Assembly (NCBI GenBank): GCA_027485695.1
Contig: JAIXQO010000003.1
Location: forward strand, 1,116,932-1,180,931
DNA: 64,000 nt
Direction: 5' to 3'
Source of the DNA: Pseudomonadota bacterium
GTDB lineage: Bacteria; Bdellovibrionota; UBA1018
The translations under genes and the position numbers were made by a program. This document shows positions 46,470 through 55,113 of this stretch, one piece after another; the first letter of the stretch is position 1, and each line of letters starts with the position of its first letter. A model generated the notes under the pieces. It worked only from the letters and a program-made list of their open reading frames with translations, had not been told where the DNA came from and did no database searches.

Positions 46470-47634
46470 CGGATGCTTCGGCTGGTACGCGAATCGCATT
46501 TAAGATGTCGTGATGCGTGTAACCTTTGAAGTGGTAGGTTTTGCGGCCGTCGAGGTCGACTCTCTCGATCGGTGGGCAAAAAGCGCGCTTGCGATCTGCT
46601 TCACGAATCAGTGCCGCCACCTGGCGGATTTGTGCTGGTTCGGATGCCCCTAAGGTGATTTCGGCTGCGCGTTTGAGCCGGCTCAAGGTCTCGTTGGAGA
46701 GTAGTTCGAGCTGACTGCCTTCTTTTGCATCGTGCGCGGCTTGCAGAAGCTGGTAGCCTTTGCGGTAAGAATTGAACGGTTGAGCCGCCACATCGAGGAC
46801 TGCGCCAACGCCGAACGTACCAAACAACACAGCGCCTGGAATTGCCTTAGGCGCGAACATGCTGGTGAGGAATGAGCCCATCGCAAGTCCGTATCCTGTC
46901 AGGCCCGCGCGCGTTTTGAACTGGCTCGCTTTTTCAACCGTCATGCTGGTGGCAAGATCTAAACAGGTGAACGAACCGCTCGACTCGAGTGCAGCATCGT
47001 TCGTTGGATCATTGTCCAAAAGGAGTTCGATCTGATCAGAGGCGGCATCAGATCGGGCGAGCGCGAATTTGAATGCTTCGTCATTTCCAATGAGGCTTTG
47101 GATGATGTCGAATCGAGTAAACGTGGGTTTTTTCGAAGCGCTGTTTTGATCGGTTACGCAAAACGATTCATTTAAGTCAGCGTGAACGATCATGTCGGCG
47201 ATCAGATCGAGCGAAAGTTCACTACCGCGCGCGTCTCCGACCAGTCGAGCAGTGCGAGCGAGTTCTGAGCGTCCGTAACCGTACAAGTCGCCGTACCGTT
47301 TCTGTCGCCAAGCCCATGCGGTACGAAGCAAATCGGCGCCACGTTGATAGCCGTTCAAGACGTCTCCCACGTCATCGCCGAAAATCGCGGCAAGAATCGA
47401 CGTCGAGACGATTCCGCCAGAAACTTGGATGTCGGCTTGGGCAAAAACATTTGCCGCCGAAATGCCCAAAATTGCGAGGAACGGAACTCGAGTTGAGCGG
47501 TTGATTCGTCGAGAAAGTTGAGCGCCGCGCGTTTGTGTGTTCTCAAGCGCGAGATGGGTGCAGGAAGCGTGAGCGAGGTTGGAGCCGAGGATCGAGATCA
47601 GTAAAAGCGAAATGAACGGGAATGCTTTTTTCAT
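46456..47634 (-). CDS. Exported protein with internal duplication
   Basis: 392 aa. Signal peptide FPFISLLLISILGSNLAHA. The chain repeats one module twice. Each contains a hydrophobic Gly/Ala-rich segment (LGISAANVFAQADIQVSGG; LTGYGLAMGSFLTSMFAPK), then N/S-Y-x-K/R-G (NGYQRGADLL; NSYRKGYQLL), a helical block, A-D-x3-S/A-F-C (HADLNESFCV; EADRKRAFCP) and a D-I-x-x-x-I end (FDIIQSLI; HDILNAIR). The hydrophobic segments suggest membrane association. Function unknown. Its 3' end overlaps lipB by 14 bp. Confidence 0.82.
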   Translation of the reverse strand: MKKAFPFISLLLISILGSNLAHASCTHLALENTQTRGAQLSRRINRSTRVPFLAILGISAANVFAQADIQVSGGIVSTSILAAIFGDDVGDVLNGYQRGADLLRTAWAWRQKRYGDLYGYGRSELARTARLVGDARGSELSLDLIADMIVHADLNESFCVTDQNSASKKPTFTRFDIIQSLIGNDEAFKFALARSDAASDQIELLLDNDPTNDAALESSGSFTCLDLATSMTVEKASQFKTRAGLTGYGLAMGSFLTSMFAPKAIPGAVLFGTFGVGAVLDVAAQPFNSYRKGYQLLQAAHDAKEGSQLELLSNETLSRLKRAAEITLGASEPAQIRQVAALIREADRKRAFCPPIERVDLDGRKTYHFKGYTHHDILNAIRVPAEASVTRK

Positions 47635-47827
47635 GATGACCTTATGCGTTAAGTGGAGTGAATAGATTTAAAGAAGAAGTGCGAAGGGGGGAAGAACTCA
47701 TTCGAGAATAGTCTTTTACTATCGGGTCTACGCAGGTGTGCGATCGTTCCACAGTGTGGAATATTTTGGGGTTGACGCGCGCAGCGAGTTTGAATAGTTT
47801 CCTGTTTCTCTCTTCATCATTCGATGA

Positions 47828-47902
47828 TGGCGCGTAGCTCAGTGGCAGAGCACCACCTTGACACGGTGGGGGTCCGCGGTTCAATCCCGCGCGCGCCAAC
47901 CA
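47828..47902 (+). tRNA. tRNA-Val (GAC)
   Basis: A complete cloverleaf with CCA encoded. Acceptor TGGCGCG/CGCGCCA (7 perfect pairs), D-arm GCTC/GAGC, anticodon arm CCACC-TTGACAC-GGTGG with anticodon GAC at 47860-47862, 5-nt variable loop, T-arm CGCGG-TTCAATC-CCGCG, discriminator A. The U1-A72 pair is unusual for tRNA-Val. A 44-bp copy of its 3' end occurs 165 bp downstream. Confidence 0.93.
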
Positions 47903-47926
47903 TTTTAAATAATAAATAAATAATAC
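47883..47926 (+). repeat. Direct repeat, copy 1 (tRNA-Val 3' end)
   Basis: Begins in the T-loop of tRNA-Val, runs through the CCA and 24 nt of flanking AT-rich sequence. 32 nt are identical to copy 2, then two substitutions over the last 12 nt. Confidence 0.9.
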
Positions 47927-47975
47927 AAAAAAACGAATCAGTCGTGAGAATACGATTGAAACGCGGAGCGGTTCC

Positions 47976-48000
47976 AAAAAATGCCAAGACGGCATTTTTT
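47976..48000 (+). terminator. Terminator downstream of tRNA-Val
   Basis: AAAAAATGCC (47976-47985), loop AAGAC, GGCATTTTTT (47991-48000). A strong bidirectional-looking stem with T-run, 74 nt after the tRNA. Confidence 0.85.
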
Positions 48001-48013
48001 CACGCGTGAAACG

Positions 48014-48042
48014 CGCCCGAAGGGCGAATCGCAGGATGCGAT
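48014..48042. repeat. Two adjacent small hairpins in the duplicated unit
   Basis: CGCCC-GAA-GGGCG (48014-48026) and ATCGC-AGGAT-GCGAT (48028-48042), one base apart and immediately before the second tRNA 3' end. Together they give a compact structured element. Confidence 0.6.
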
Positions 48043-48047
48043 GAGTG

Positions 48048-48091
48048 AATCCCGCGCGCGCCAACCATTTTAAATAATATATAAATAAAAC
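48048..48091 (+). repeat. Direct repeat, copy 2 (orphan tRNA 3' end)
   Basis: A copy of the T-loop/T-stem/acceptor/CCA segment of tRNA-Val plus AT-rich flank, with no 5' tRNA half next to it. It is 165 bp from copy 1. It may be an attachment-site remnant or a tRNA-linked repeat. The rest of 47903-48204 holds only the terminator and hairpins; no gene was seen. Confidence 0.88.
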
Positions 48092-48204
48092 GTAAAACAG
48101 GCAGGCCATCGAAGGCACCGTCATCTTGGACTTGACGCTCCAATCAAACGGAATCGCTGAAAATGTATAGGTCGTCGCGTTCCTGAATGCCTCAGTGCTG
48201 GAGT

Positions 48205-51200
48205 TTACTGTGAGCGGCGATTGAGATCCGCATCTGGTAACCTCGTGTTGAAGTAATTAAAGGATTTGATCGATCCATTGAGAGGATAGTTCGTGTTAGA
48301 GGCATCATTCCCGATTTGACCACTGGTGACTGTGCCGACAGTAGAGCCACTGCTAGTTGTAGAAGGCGTGCCGTTATTTACATTCAGGAAGTAGTCACCA
48401 GAAGCGAAAGCGACTCCGAACTTCGAAAATACGCCCGATGCCGGTGGGGTGGCGTATAGATTAAATTGAGTCGCGCTCGACGAAATGATCGAGAACCACG
48501 GTCTCGGTAAGCCCGAAGAAAAGCCATAGAATGAGAATCGAATAGCTTCTGTGGTACCCGCGTCTCTCAATCCGAAAACGGCACCATACTGATTTGCGAA
48601 TGAATTGTCGGTAAGGTATCGATTCGTCAACGCTTCGGCTTCAAAACTTCCCGTGGCACCAGCGAACCAGGCGACGTTAGCAAAGGTCGCGGATTCTGCA
48701 GCTCGTGTCACGGCGGCGGAACTAGTGGGGATGTATGACGTCGCTGAGGTTCCCGCTTCGAACTGAGCACCCCAGACAAACACCCCGGAAGTTCCGTCAC
48801 CAGTATAGTTAGTTGCACCAGTACTGGATCTCAGGATGATATTAATTCCCGTTGAACTCGAAGAAGAAATAGTCTGGGTCAAGCTGAAGCGGCACCATCC
48901 GTTACCCACGTTTTGGGCTTTAGAATTTAGGATATTCGTGGTCGACGATATCGTGCATGTCGCGAGATCCACTCCCATGACTGGATTAGATCCGCCTGGC
49001 CATGCAACGCCACTTGTGAGTTGCAGCGACACTAAAGATCGCTCTGCCGCTTTTAAGAAGATACTGCCCGTATAGGTCGTACCCGCAGTAGCGCTAAACG
49101 ATGGGTTCGTTGATCGATGAATGCCCGTTGAAGTGTCCTCAACGAATTTGTCAGCAGTCGTTGTTCCGTCCGGAGCGGTGGCTACGTTTGCTGTGTAACT
49201 CATCAGTGATTTTGTCCATGCAGCATTGTCAAACTCCTCAGCGTATGTCAGTCCATTCGTCGCAGCGCCTTCAACGACCAGTCCGTTTGGTTTCAGCGTC
49301 ACTGGATCATAGTCAAATCTCGGACTATCGAAACGCGCGGTCGAGGTGGTAGGAATGTAGGCGCTCGGCGATAGGTTCTCCTCTACTTGACCTCCCCAAA
49401 CAAAAAATGAATCCGCGGGATTAGCTAGGCTGTTTTTATTAAATACGAGTCGGAGACCGGCAGAATCTGAAAGTCCTGTAAATGTAACGTCATATCTCTG
49501 CCAAGAAGACGTTAATGTAAGTGTCTTTTGTGTTCCGACATAGGTTCCAGAATGGCGTTTAATCTCTAAATTAATTTGTTTTCCTATGTCTGCTGTTGGG
49601 GCCCTGATCCAAAGTGAGCCGGTAAATGGTTTGCCCGCGGTTGTTACAGAGGCCAGAACCTGGCCGAATCCATCGCCACTGCTTGAGGCAAACCCCGATA
49701 CTAAATCCGCTGACATTGTTCCATCAGGTGCAATGGTCTGATCAGCGGTACACGTGACACCACAAAACCAGCTAGAGGTGATTTGTTCGCTGTTCAGTAG
49801 TAGATTGTGCGGCGCTCTCCTTAACTTCCCGTCACTCCCATAAACTGTCGCGGCAGCGACCGTGCCTGACCTTGAAAACGTGAGCGAAGTACTGCCGTAA
49901 GTGGGAGAGAGCGGAGATGAAAAAGAATGGCCCGCTGCATTGGTAGTCGCGACGTAGCGGGAGACGCCGGGGTTCAGTTCATATTGCGCACCCCAGATGT
50001 ATATTCCTGAAGAACCAGTTCCAGCAAAGTTGGAGTTTCCCGAAGAATCGACCGGGGCGATGGTCACTCCATGCATTGTATTGAAAGATCCCTTGGTTGT
50101 CTTCAGGACAACTTTGCACCAACCGGATCCGACACTCCAAATAGACGATTGTATATTCGTGTAGTCCACTCCTGGGTTAGAGATGAAAATAGATGTGCAG
50201 CTAGATAGATTCACACGAAAAGAAATGGCGTTATTCACCATATTTGATGTTTGAATTTGTGCTCGAGTGTATTCTGCAGATTTTATAAATACCGAGAAGA
50301 CTCCGGTTTCATTAGTGGTTGTTCTAATCTTAGAAATCATATGCTCCGCTGATGTGCTATTGTCGATCAGTTTCGAAGCGGCAAATGTCCCATCTGGCGC
50401 AACGGATGCATTCGCTTGAACAGAACAATTGCCCTTGAACCAACTCGAATTTGAAAAATCTTGAGAGTAGGTGAGTAGATTGTGCGGCTGAAACGAACTC
50501 GCGTTCGTAAAGTCATAAGCCAGCGTCGGCAAATAATCCGGCGTGATCGCGATCTCGCTTGAGTAGGCGCTCTCTCCGGACACGGATCCGTTTACGGCCG
50601 TCACTACATAGTAATAAGTCGTTCCGTTGGTTAGTCCCGTATTTGTATAAGTGACGACTCCCGATCCTGTGGTGGCGATATTCGTATATCCACTCCCAGA
50701 AGTCGTTGATCGATATACTTTGTAAGTAAACGGCCCGGTGCCAGTCGCGGGCGCGGTCCAGGTCAATACAGTTTGTGTAGAGGCTAAGGTGCCTGATAAT
50801 GCTGTCGGCGCGCCTGGCGCAACCACGGGAGTCACCGCAGCCTGTGCGGACTGAGAACTCTCGATTGAGTTATTCAATGCCGAGACCACGTAATAGTAGG
50901 TTGTCCCATTCGTTAACCCTGAATCGGAATAGCTGTTCGTCAGGCTCGTATTGACGAGCGTGTATCCGGAGCCAGAAGTGGTCGATCGATAGATCTTGTA
51001 GGATGTCGCTCCCGTCGTAGCCGTCCAAGAGAGATTGGTACCTCCCGCTCCGTTCGTTCCCGCAAGTCCCGTAGGAGTGGCGACGGTCGCGGTGACATTG
51101 AAAGTAACCAGAGTGGATGTACCATTGATCGTTGCCGTTACGGTCTTCGCTCCCGCAGCAGTTGCGCCCGTACCGATCGTGAGTGTATTTGAGGTATCTC

Positions 51201-52821
51201 CGCTCGAGTTTGTGGTGGTCGAAGCTCCGCTTCCGAGCGTTCCCGAAGAAGCGACCCAATTTATGGTCGCACCACTCACGTTGTTATTGTTCGCGTCTTT
51301 TACATTCACGGAGAGTGCGCTTCCGAGAGCAGCGCCTAAGCTTGCACTCTGAGAGTTTCCTCCGGTGATCGAGATCTGTGTAGGCGTTCCTGCCGTTCCG
51401 GTCGCCGAGAAGTTCGTGTTCAGTGCCGCGTTCGAAGTCAGTTCCGCTTTCGCGGTATTTGCTCCGGCGGTGGTACCCAGGGTCCATGTTGCAGCCGCGA
51501 TTCCGCTAGAATTCGTAGTCGAGGTCGCCGTGACGGAGCCTCCGCCCGTGAGAACCGTCCAAGTCACAGAAACTGAGGGAACGGGATTTGCGTTCGTATC
51601 GGAGACGAGAACTTGGATCGATGCGGCTAGTGGCGAGCCCGCGGTACCGGTTTGGGTATTTCCCGAGGAAACAACCAATGAGGTCGGAGTTCCCGCGGTA
51701 CCCGTCGCAGTAAAACTTACACTCGTAGAAGTCCCGTTGATGGTTGCGGTAACCGTATTGGTTCCCGCAGTAGTTCCTGTGGTGAGAGTATTTGATGCGA
51801 GACCCGATGCATTCGATAGACTCGTTGCACTTCCGAGGGTTCCGCCGCCTGCGGTCACTGCCCAATTGATCGTGACGTTATTGACGACGTTGCTATTTGC
51901 GTCTCGAACAATCGCGACCAGCGAACTACTGAGGGCAGCGCCTGCGACCGCCGACTGAGAGTTTCCGGATGACACGGCAATCGCGGCCGCAGCCCCCGCA
52001 GAGATCGTAAACGTCGATTGGCAGACCGACTTCGTACCGTCCGACGCACGGATGCTCCGCACGCTCGTTTTTAGAATCTTAACGCCAGAGAACGTTGCAA
52101 CACCGCTCACGGCTGCGACGGGGTTTGAAGTCGCCGTGAGTCCGCCTGCAACCACGGTTGAGCAAGTAGTATCGGAATAGGCTGTCAGAGTAATGGAACT
52201 CGTATCGCTCGTTAATACATTTCCCGAGATGTCTTTTAGAGAAACGACTGGCTGAGTAGATAGAGCCGTATCCGTATTGCCCGTTAAGCTCGGAGAGGTG
52301 GTGAACTCGAGGGAATCTACTAAGCTCCCGCTGATGACGGTGACCGTAGGAAGCGTTCCTGAAATGGTCTGATCGCTTTTTTCAGTGACGACTCTAGCGT
52401 TAATAGTGGTCGCCGTGCCCGCATTCACGCCGGTGAAGGTTGCAGTGTATCGTGAGTTTCCGAGGTTGGTGACGGCACTAAAAGTTCCCGTACTGGTTCC
52501 ACCCGTATTGGAGAAGGTCACGACGGGAAGTTTAGAAATGTAGAATTGATCGTTTAAGTCATGAAGCTCTAAGGTCACTGTGATCGACGAACCGGAGGTG
52601 ACCTGAGTATTCGAAACGGTCAGAAGAGATTTGGTCGCAGAGACGTCTACGTTTGGGTGAAACTCTAAACCGATTTCGGTTTTGGTCATCGGGTTACAAG
52701 CAGCAAAAGCAATGAGCGCGGAGAAGGCCTGAAAAGCCTTTCCGAAATGAGTCGTCAGTTTTGCAAGCGAGGCGGAGCGCCGTAGTGTACTACAGTGACT
52801 CCGCTTGAAAAACCGAACCAT
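48205..52821 (-). CDS. Giant surface adhesin-like protein: Ig-like, fibronectin III and phage-fibre-like modules
   Basis: 1538 aa. A long basic N-terminus leads to a hydrophobic segment ending FAAC, so probably a lipoprotein (about Cys 43). Residues 60-280: two Ig-like domains. 280-590: three Big_1 (invasin-like) repeats, each with SGN-x-Q and DANxN turns and TATGTAGTP joints. 590-780: two fibronectin-III repeats (SYKIYRSTTSGSGYT, GLTNGTTYYYVV). 790-1400: three copies of a module starting NLLTYSQDFSNSSW / NLLLNSEQITSSWF / GLTYAEEFDNAAW and ending in a VWGAQ-E strand, as in phage spike/fibre proteins. The end is a LamG-like domain. Its partner is the LysM-barrel gene 6 nt upstream. Confidence 0.88.
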   Translation of the reverse strand: MVRFFKRSHCSTLRRSASLAKLTTHFGKAFQAFSALIAFAACNPMTKTEIGLEFHPNVDVSATKSLLTVSNTQVTSGSSITVTLELHDLNDQFYISKLPVVTFSNTGGTSTGTFSAVTNLGNSRYTATFTGVNAGTATTINARVVTEKSDQTISGTLPTVTVISGSLVDSLEFTTSPSLTGNTDTALSTQPVVSLKDISGNVLTSDTSSITLTAYSDTTCSTVVAGGLTATSNPVAAVSGVATFSGVKILKTSVRSIRASDGTKSVCQSTFTISAGAAAAIAVSSGNSQSAVAGAALSSSLVAIVRDANSNVVNNVTINWAVTAGGGTLGSATSLSNASGLASNTLTTGTTAGTNTVTATINGTSTSVSFTATGTAGTPTSLVVSSGNTQTGTAGSPLAASIQVLVSDTNANPVPSVSVTWTVLTGGGSVTATSTTNSSGIAAATWTLGTTAGANTAKAELTSNAALNTNFSATGTAGTPTQISITGGNSQSASLGAALGSALSVNVKDANNNNVSGATINWVASSGTLGSGASTTTNSSGDTSNTLTIGTGATAAGAKTVTATINGTSTLVTFNVTATVATPTGLAGTNGAGGTNLSWTATTGATSYKIYRSTTSGSGYTLVNTSLTNSYSDSGLTNGTTYYYVVSALNNSIESSQSAQAAVTPVVAPGAPTALSGTLASTQTVLTWTAPATGTGPFTYKVYRSTTSGSGYTNIATTGSGVVTYTNTGLTNGTTYYYVVTAVNGSVSGESAYSSEIAITPDYLPTLAYDFTNASSFQPHNLLTYSQDFSNSSWFKGNCSVQANASVAPDGTFAASKLIDNSTSAEHMISKIRTTTNETGVFSVFIKSAEYTRAQIQTSNMVNNAISFRVNLSSCTSIFISNPGVDYTNIQSSIWSVGSGWCKVVLKTTKGSFNTMHGVTIAPVDSSGNSNFAGTGSSGIYIWGAQYELNPGVSRYVATTNAAGHSFSSPLSPTYGSTSLTFSRSGTVAAATVYGSDGKLRRAPHNLLLNSEQITSSWFCGVTCTADQTIAPDGTMSADLVSGFASSSGDGFGQVLASVTTAGKPFTGSLWIRAPTADIGKQINLEIKRHSGTYVGTQKTLTLTSSWQRYDVTFTGLSDSAGLRLVFNKNSLANPADSFFVWGGQVEENLSPSAYIPTTSTARFDSPRFDYDPVTLKPNGLVVEGAATNGLTYAEEFDNAAWTKSLMSYTANVATAPDGTTTADKFVEDTSTGIHRSTNPSFSATAGTTYTGSIFLKAAERSLVSLQLTSGVAWPGGSNPVMGVDLATCTISSTTNILNSKAQNVGNGWCRFSLTQTISSSSSTGINIILRSSTGATNYTGDGTSGVFVWGAQFEAGTSATSYIPTSSAAVTRAAESATFANVAWFAGATGSFEAEALTNRYLTDNSFANQYGAVFGLRDAGTTEAIRFSFYGFSSGLPRPWFSIISSSATQFNLYATPPASGVFSKFGVAFASGDYFLNVNNGTPSTTSSGSTVGTVTSGQIGNDASNTNYPLNGSIKSFNYFNTRLPDADLNRRSQ

Positions 52822-52827
52822 CTGCCC

Positions 52828-53982
52828 TCATTCCTCTGCCTCTCTGGCCTTTTGCTTGCGGCCAATGTCGAAAAAAAATCGCAGGTTTAGGAAAAATGAG
52901 AGCTCGTTTTGTTCGATCTGGGCTGAGTTTTGAGTACGACTCAAAACCCCCACTTCGGTTTGAAAATTTGGCTCATTCCCACTGACGGACTGCTTAAAAT
53001 ACAGTGTACCGCCGAGCGCTTTGCCCTGTCTAATTGGGTAGGAATCGCCCTGTGTCGAGAAATACACCTGAATGATCGGTGCGACACCGAAAACAAATGG
53101 ATCTAAATTCACGAGATCCCAATTCGATTGTAAGCGAAGCGAAGGAACAGAAACAGCATCCATGGCGACGCTGGTCGTGGAGAGGGAGCGTCCGAATAGC
53201 TCTTTTTGGTAGGTAGCCAGAAGATCAAATTCAAGGGAGTCTACGAGTCGATAACGAGCACCCACGCCCAGACCGGACAACAGACGATCGGAGTGTTGGA
53301 TCGTTTTGGTGCTGTCAGAGGGAGGTTCAAACGAAATGAATCCGAGATTCAAGTGAACATAAGACTGAATTTTTTTCGTCCACGCCTGTATGTAGTCGAT
53401 GTTTACGCCGGTGTAGAGTTTTGATCCGACCGTGGACTTGGCGCCCGTTGTAGGATCAGTGAGCGTGATCGCGTTCATGCGGTAAAAAGGAGAGAGCTCT
53501 AACCGAGCTCCTCTGGAGAATTCACTTTTTTGGCTAGGGAGTGGTGGTTCGGGCTCCGCGCTTTTTGCTCCGATCGGAGTAGGATTCACTACTGGAACCG
53601 TCTGAGGCGACGATGACTGTTCGACAGAGGCAATCTGTCTATCGCGGTGAGTGTTGTTTTTGGGGTTGGTCTCACTGAGCGTTTCCACCAGGAATTTTGA
53701 TCCGTCCGGGAGAAGAACCACCTCACCGGGTACGATGTGATCTGGATTCTCTAAGTGAGGATTGAGTTTCAGCACACGCTCTAAATTGCCGCCAGGTCCG
53801 TAGAGTCGGCCAGGCACGGTCGCCCAAACGATATCCGACAGAGTATCGCCCCGAATGGTGAGGTAGCGAAAACGAGGCGCTTCTGCGAACGTAGCCCCAC
53901 CAAATACTTGGGCGACCACGAGGGCTCCAACGATCGATTTTGAAAGTGCGCGAGCGATCCGCTCCGAAAGTGAACTCACCAT
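52828..53982 (-). CDS. LysM domain plus outer-membrane beta-barrel protein
   Basis: 384 aa. Signal peptide (IVGALVVAQVFGGATFAEA). LysM domain about 38-92 (YLTIRGDTLSDIVW, LNPHLENPDHIVPGEVVLLP), which binds peptidoglycan. Pro/Ser/Gln linker 105-155. The rest is amphipathic strands (ARLELSPFYRMNAITL, YVHLNLGFISF, SGLGVGARYRLV, LSFFLNLRFFFDIG) forming a barrel, ending with a short charged tail. It is the first gene of a two-gene unit; the adhesin start is 6 nt after its stop. The order LysM-barrel-passenger mirrors intimin/invasin, but here on two polypeptides. Confidence 0.87.
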   Translation of the reverse strand: MVSSLSERIARALSKSIVGALVVAQVFGGATFAEAPRFRYLTIRGDTLSDIVWATVPGRLYGPGGNLERVLKLNPHLENPDHIVPGEVVLLPDGSKFLVETLSETNPKNNTHRDRQIASVEQSSSPQTVPVVNPTPIGAKSAEPEPPLPSQKSEFSRGARLELSPFYRMNAITLTDPTTGAKSTVGSKLYTGVNIDYIQAWTKKIQSYVHLNLGFISFEPPSDSTKTIQHSDRLLSGLGVGARYRLVDSLEFDLLATYQKELFGRSLSTTSVAMDAVSVPSLRLQSNWDLVNLDPFVFGVAPIIQVYFSTQGDSYPIRQGKALGGTLYFKQSVSGNEPNFQTEVGVLSRTQNSAQIEQNELSFFLNLRFFFDIGRKQKAREAEE

Positions 53983-54364
53983 TCCAATGGGATATTTCGG
54001 TTGATGAGTTATTTAAATGAAGTGAATTATTTCGAGGCCTTGCAGTGTTTTTTATCGGTGAGTGAATTGCTGGATAGAGGTTGGGTTCACCGACGGAACT
54101 CGGACGAAAAAAAGCCATAAGGAGCTCTGATTAGTCGAAAAAATGGCGCCCAGACAAGTAGGTCATCGTTTTGACTGGCCGCACCCGGTTGAAGTTTTGC
54201 TGGAATACACTTGCTGGCATTTGACTCAAGGATCTATCCCAAAGGATGGTGATCAAGATGATCCATCTGGTGATCGAGCATTCGTGGTGCGGTAGAGTTC
54301 AACGCACATAGACGTCGGACCCTACCGAGAGAGTTTGTTTCCGGAATTCTTGAACGCTGAGAGA
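53983..54364. other. 382-bp intergenic region upstream of the LysM operon
   Basis: It contains no secure gene and should hold the promoter of the minus-strand LysM-barrel/adhesin operon. One short plus-strand ORF (54143-54295) is the only coding candidate. I saw no repeat or clear sigma-70 pair. Confidence 0.45.
54143..54295 (+). CDS. Possible 50-aa small protein
   Basis: ATG 54143 to TAG 54295. The peptide has Trp/His/Asp content (HRFDWPHPVEVLLEYTCWH) unlike random frames, but AAGGAG is 18 nt upstream, too far for normal initiation. No family known; may be noise. Confidence 0.2.
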   Translation: MAPRQVGHRFDWPHPVEVLLEYTCWHLTQGSIPKDGDQDDPSGDRAFVVR

Positions 54365-54613
54365 CTACTCAGTCGCGTGCTTTTTCTTGCCGCGCTTGTG
54401 AGCCTTCTTACCGCCTTTTTTCTTTTTTCCGTGTTTCTTAGATTTCTTGGCTGGTGCCTCTTCGTGCGCAGCTTCGGGCTCCGTTGGAGCGTCCATCGAT
54501 CCGGCTGATGAGTCAGCTGCGGGCGCTGTATCGTCAGCGTGAACCGTCGGGAGCGTGATGTGGAATGCGCCGATCAGGGCGACGAGAAAGAACAGGGATG
54601 GTTTCTTCATCAT
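54365..54613 (-). CDS. Small exported Lys-rich protein
   Basis: 82 aa from ATG 54613 (GGAG eight bases upstream); longer in-frame starts lack a signal peptide. Signal peptide KPSLFFLVALIGAFHITLPTVHA, then an acidic segment (PTEPEAAHEEA), then a polybasic tail (KKSKKHGKKKKGGKKAHKR). Low-complexity basic exported proteins may bind anionic envelope polymers or DNA; this is inference. Confidence 0.7.
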   Translation of the reverse strand: MMKKPSLFFLVALIGAFHITLPTVHADDTAPAADSSAGSMDAPTEPEAAHEEAPAKKSKKHGKKKKGGKKAHKRGKKKHATE

Positions 54614-54765
54614 GAGAGGGACTCCGGTCTTCATTGACCATAGTTGAGAGGGTTTCGGAGGGGCCTTGGTTCGGGGCACTTTTGGATGGGTCGCTCCTCC
54701 TGAACCGATCCAAAAAACTTCAGCGGCGTGTGGACACGCTTGATGAGGACGCACGAGAGCGCGTT

Positions 54766-55113
54766 TTAGCTGCTCAGGGGTGGGCGAAAGAGAGTGCCTT
54801 CCACCTGATCGGGAGAAGAGAGGTGATAGAGCTCCAGGGCCCTGGAGGCGGTGAGGCTCAAGAGCACCGGAAGCGTGATGGGTAGGGTTGCACGGCACGC
54901 AGTGATGAAGTCCGAGTCGTCGTCGTTCTCTTCCGTGGCCTTGATCTTGTACTGTTTCTTGGCCTTCGAGAGTTTTTGAAACTCGTTCTTGGAAGATTTG
55001 CTTTTTGCCTGCGCCGTCCGGCTATGCCCACGGACAATCGGCGTTGAAGTATGAATCACCTCTACGGAGAAAAAGAATAGAGCCAAAAGTGCTGCGATTC
55101 GTAGAAAACGCAT
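54766..55113 (-). CDS. Small exported protein
   Basis: 115 aa. N-terminal signal (MRFLRIAALLALFFFSVEV), a Lys/Ser-rich segment with SSKNEFQKLSKAKKQYKIK, acidic ENDDDSDF, then a hydrophobic run (LPITLPVLLSLTASRAL) that may be a transmembrane helix. There is no clear Shine-Dalgarno. Same strand and similar basic composition as the 54365 gene. Confidence 0.5.
   Translation of the reverse strand: MRFLRIAALLALFFFSVEVIHTSTPIVRGHSRTAQAKSKSSKNEFQKLSKAKKQYKIKATEENDDDSDFITACRATLPITLPVLLSLTASRALELYHLSSPDQVEGTLFRPPLSS

Noticed and set aside
47642..48124. Long minus-strand open frame across tRNA-Val
   Set aside because: It reads the antisense of the tRNA and its duplicated 3' end, giving peptides of the LNRGPPPCQGGALPLSYAPS kind, a well-known misannotation artefact.
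54634..54885. Plus-strand ORF between two small minus-strand genes
   Set aside because: It overlaps the more convincing signal-peptide gene at 54766-55113 and has no ribosome-binding site.
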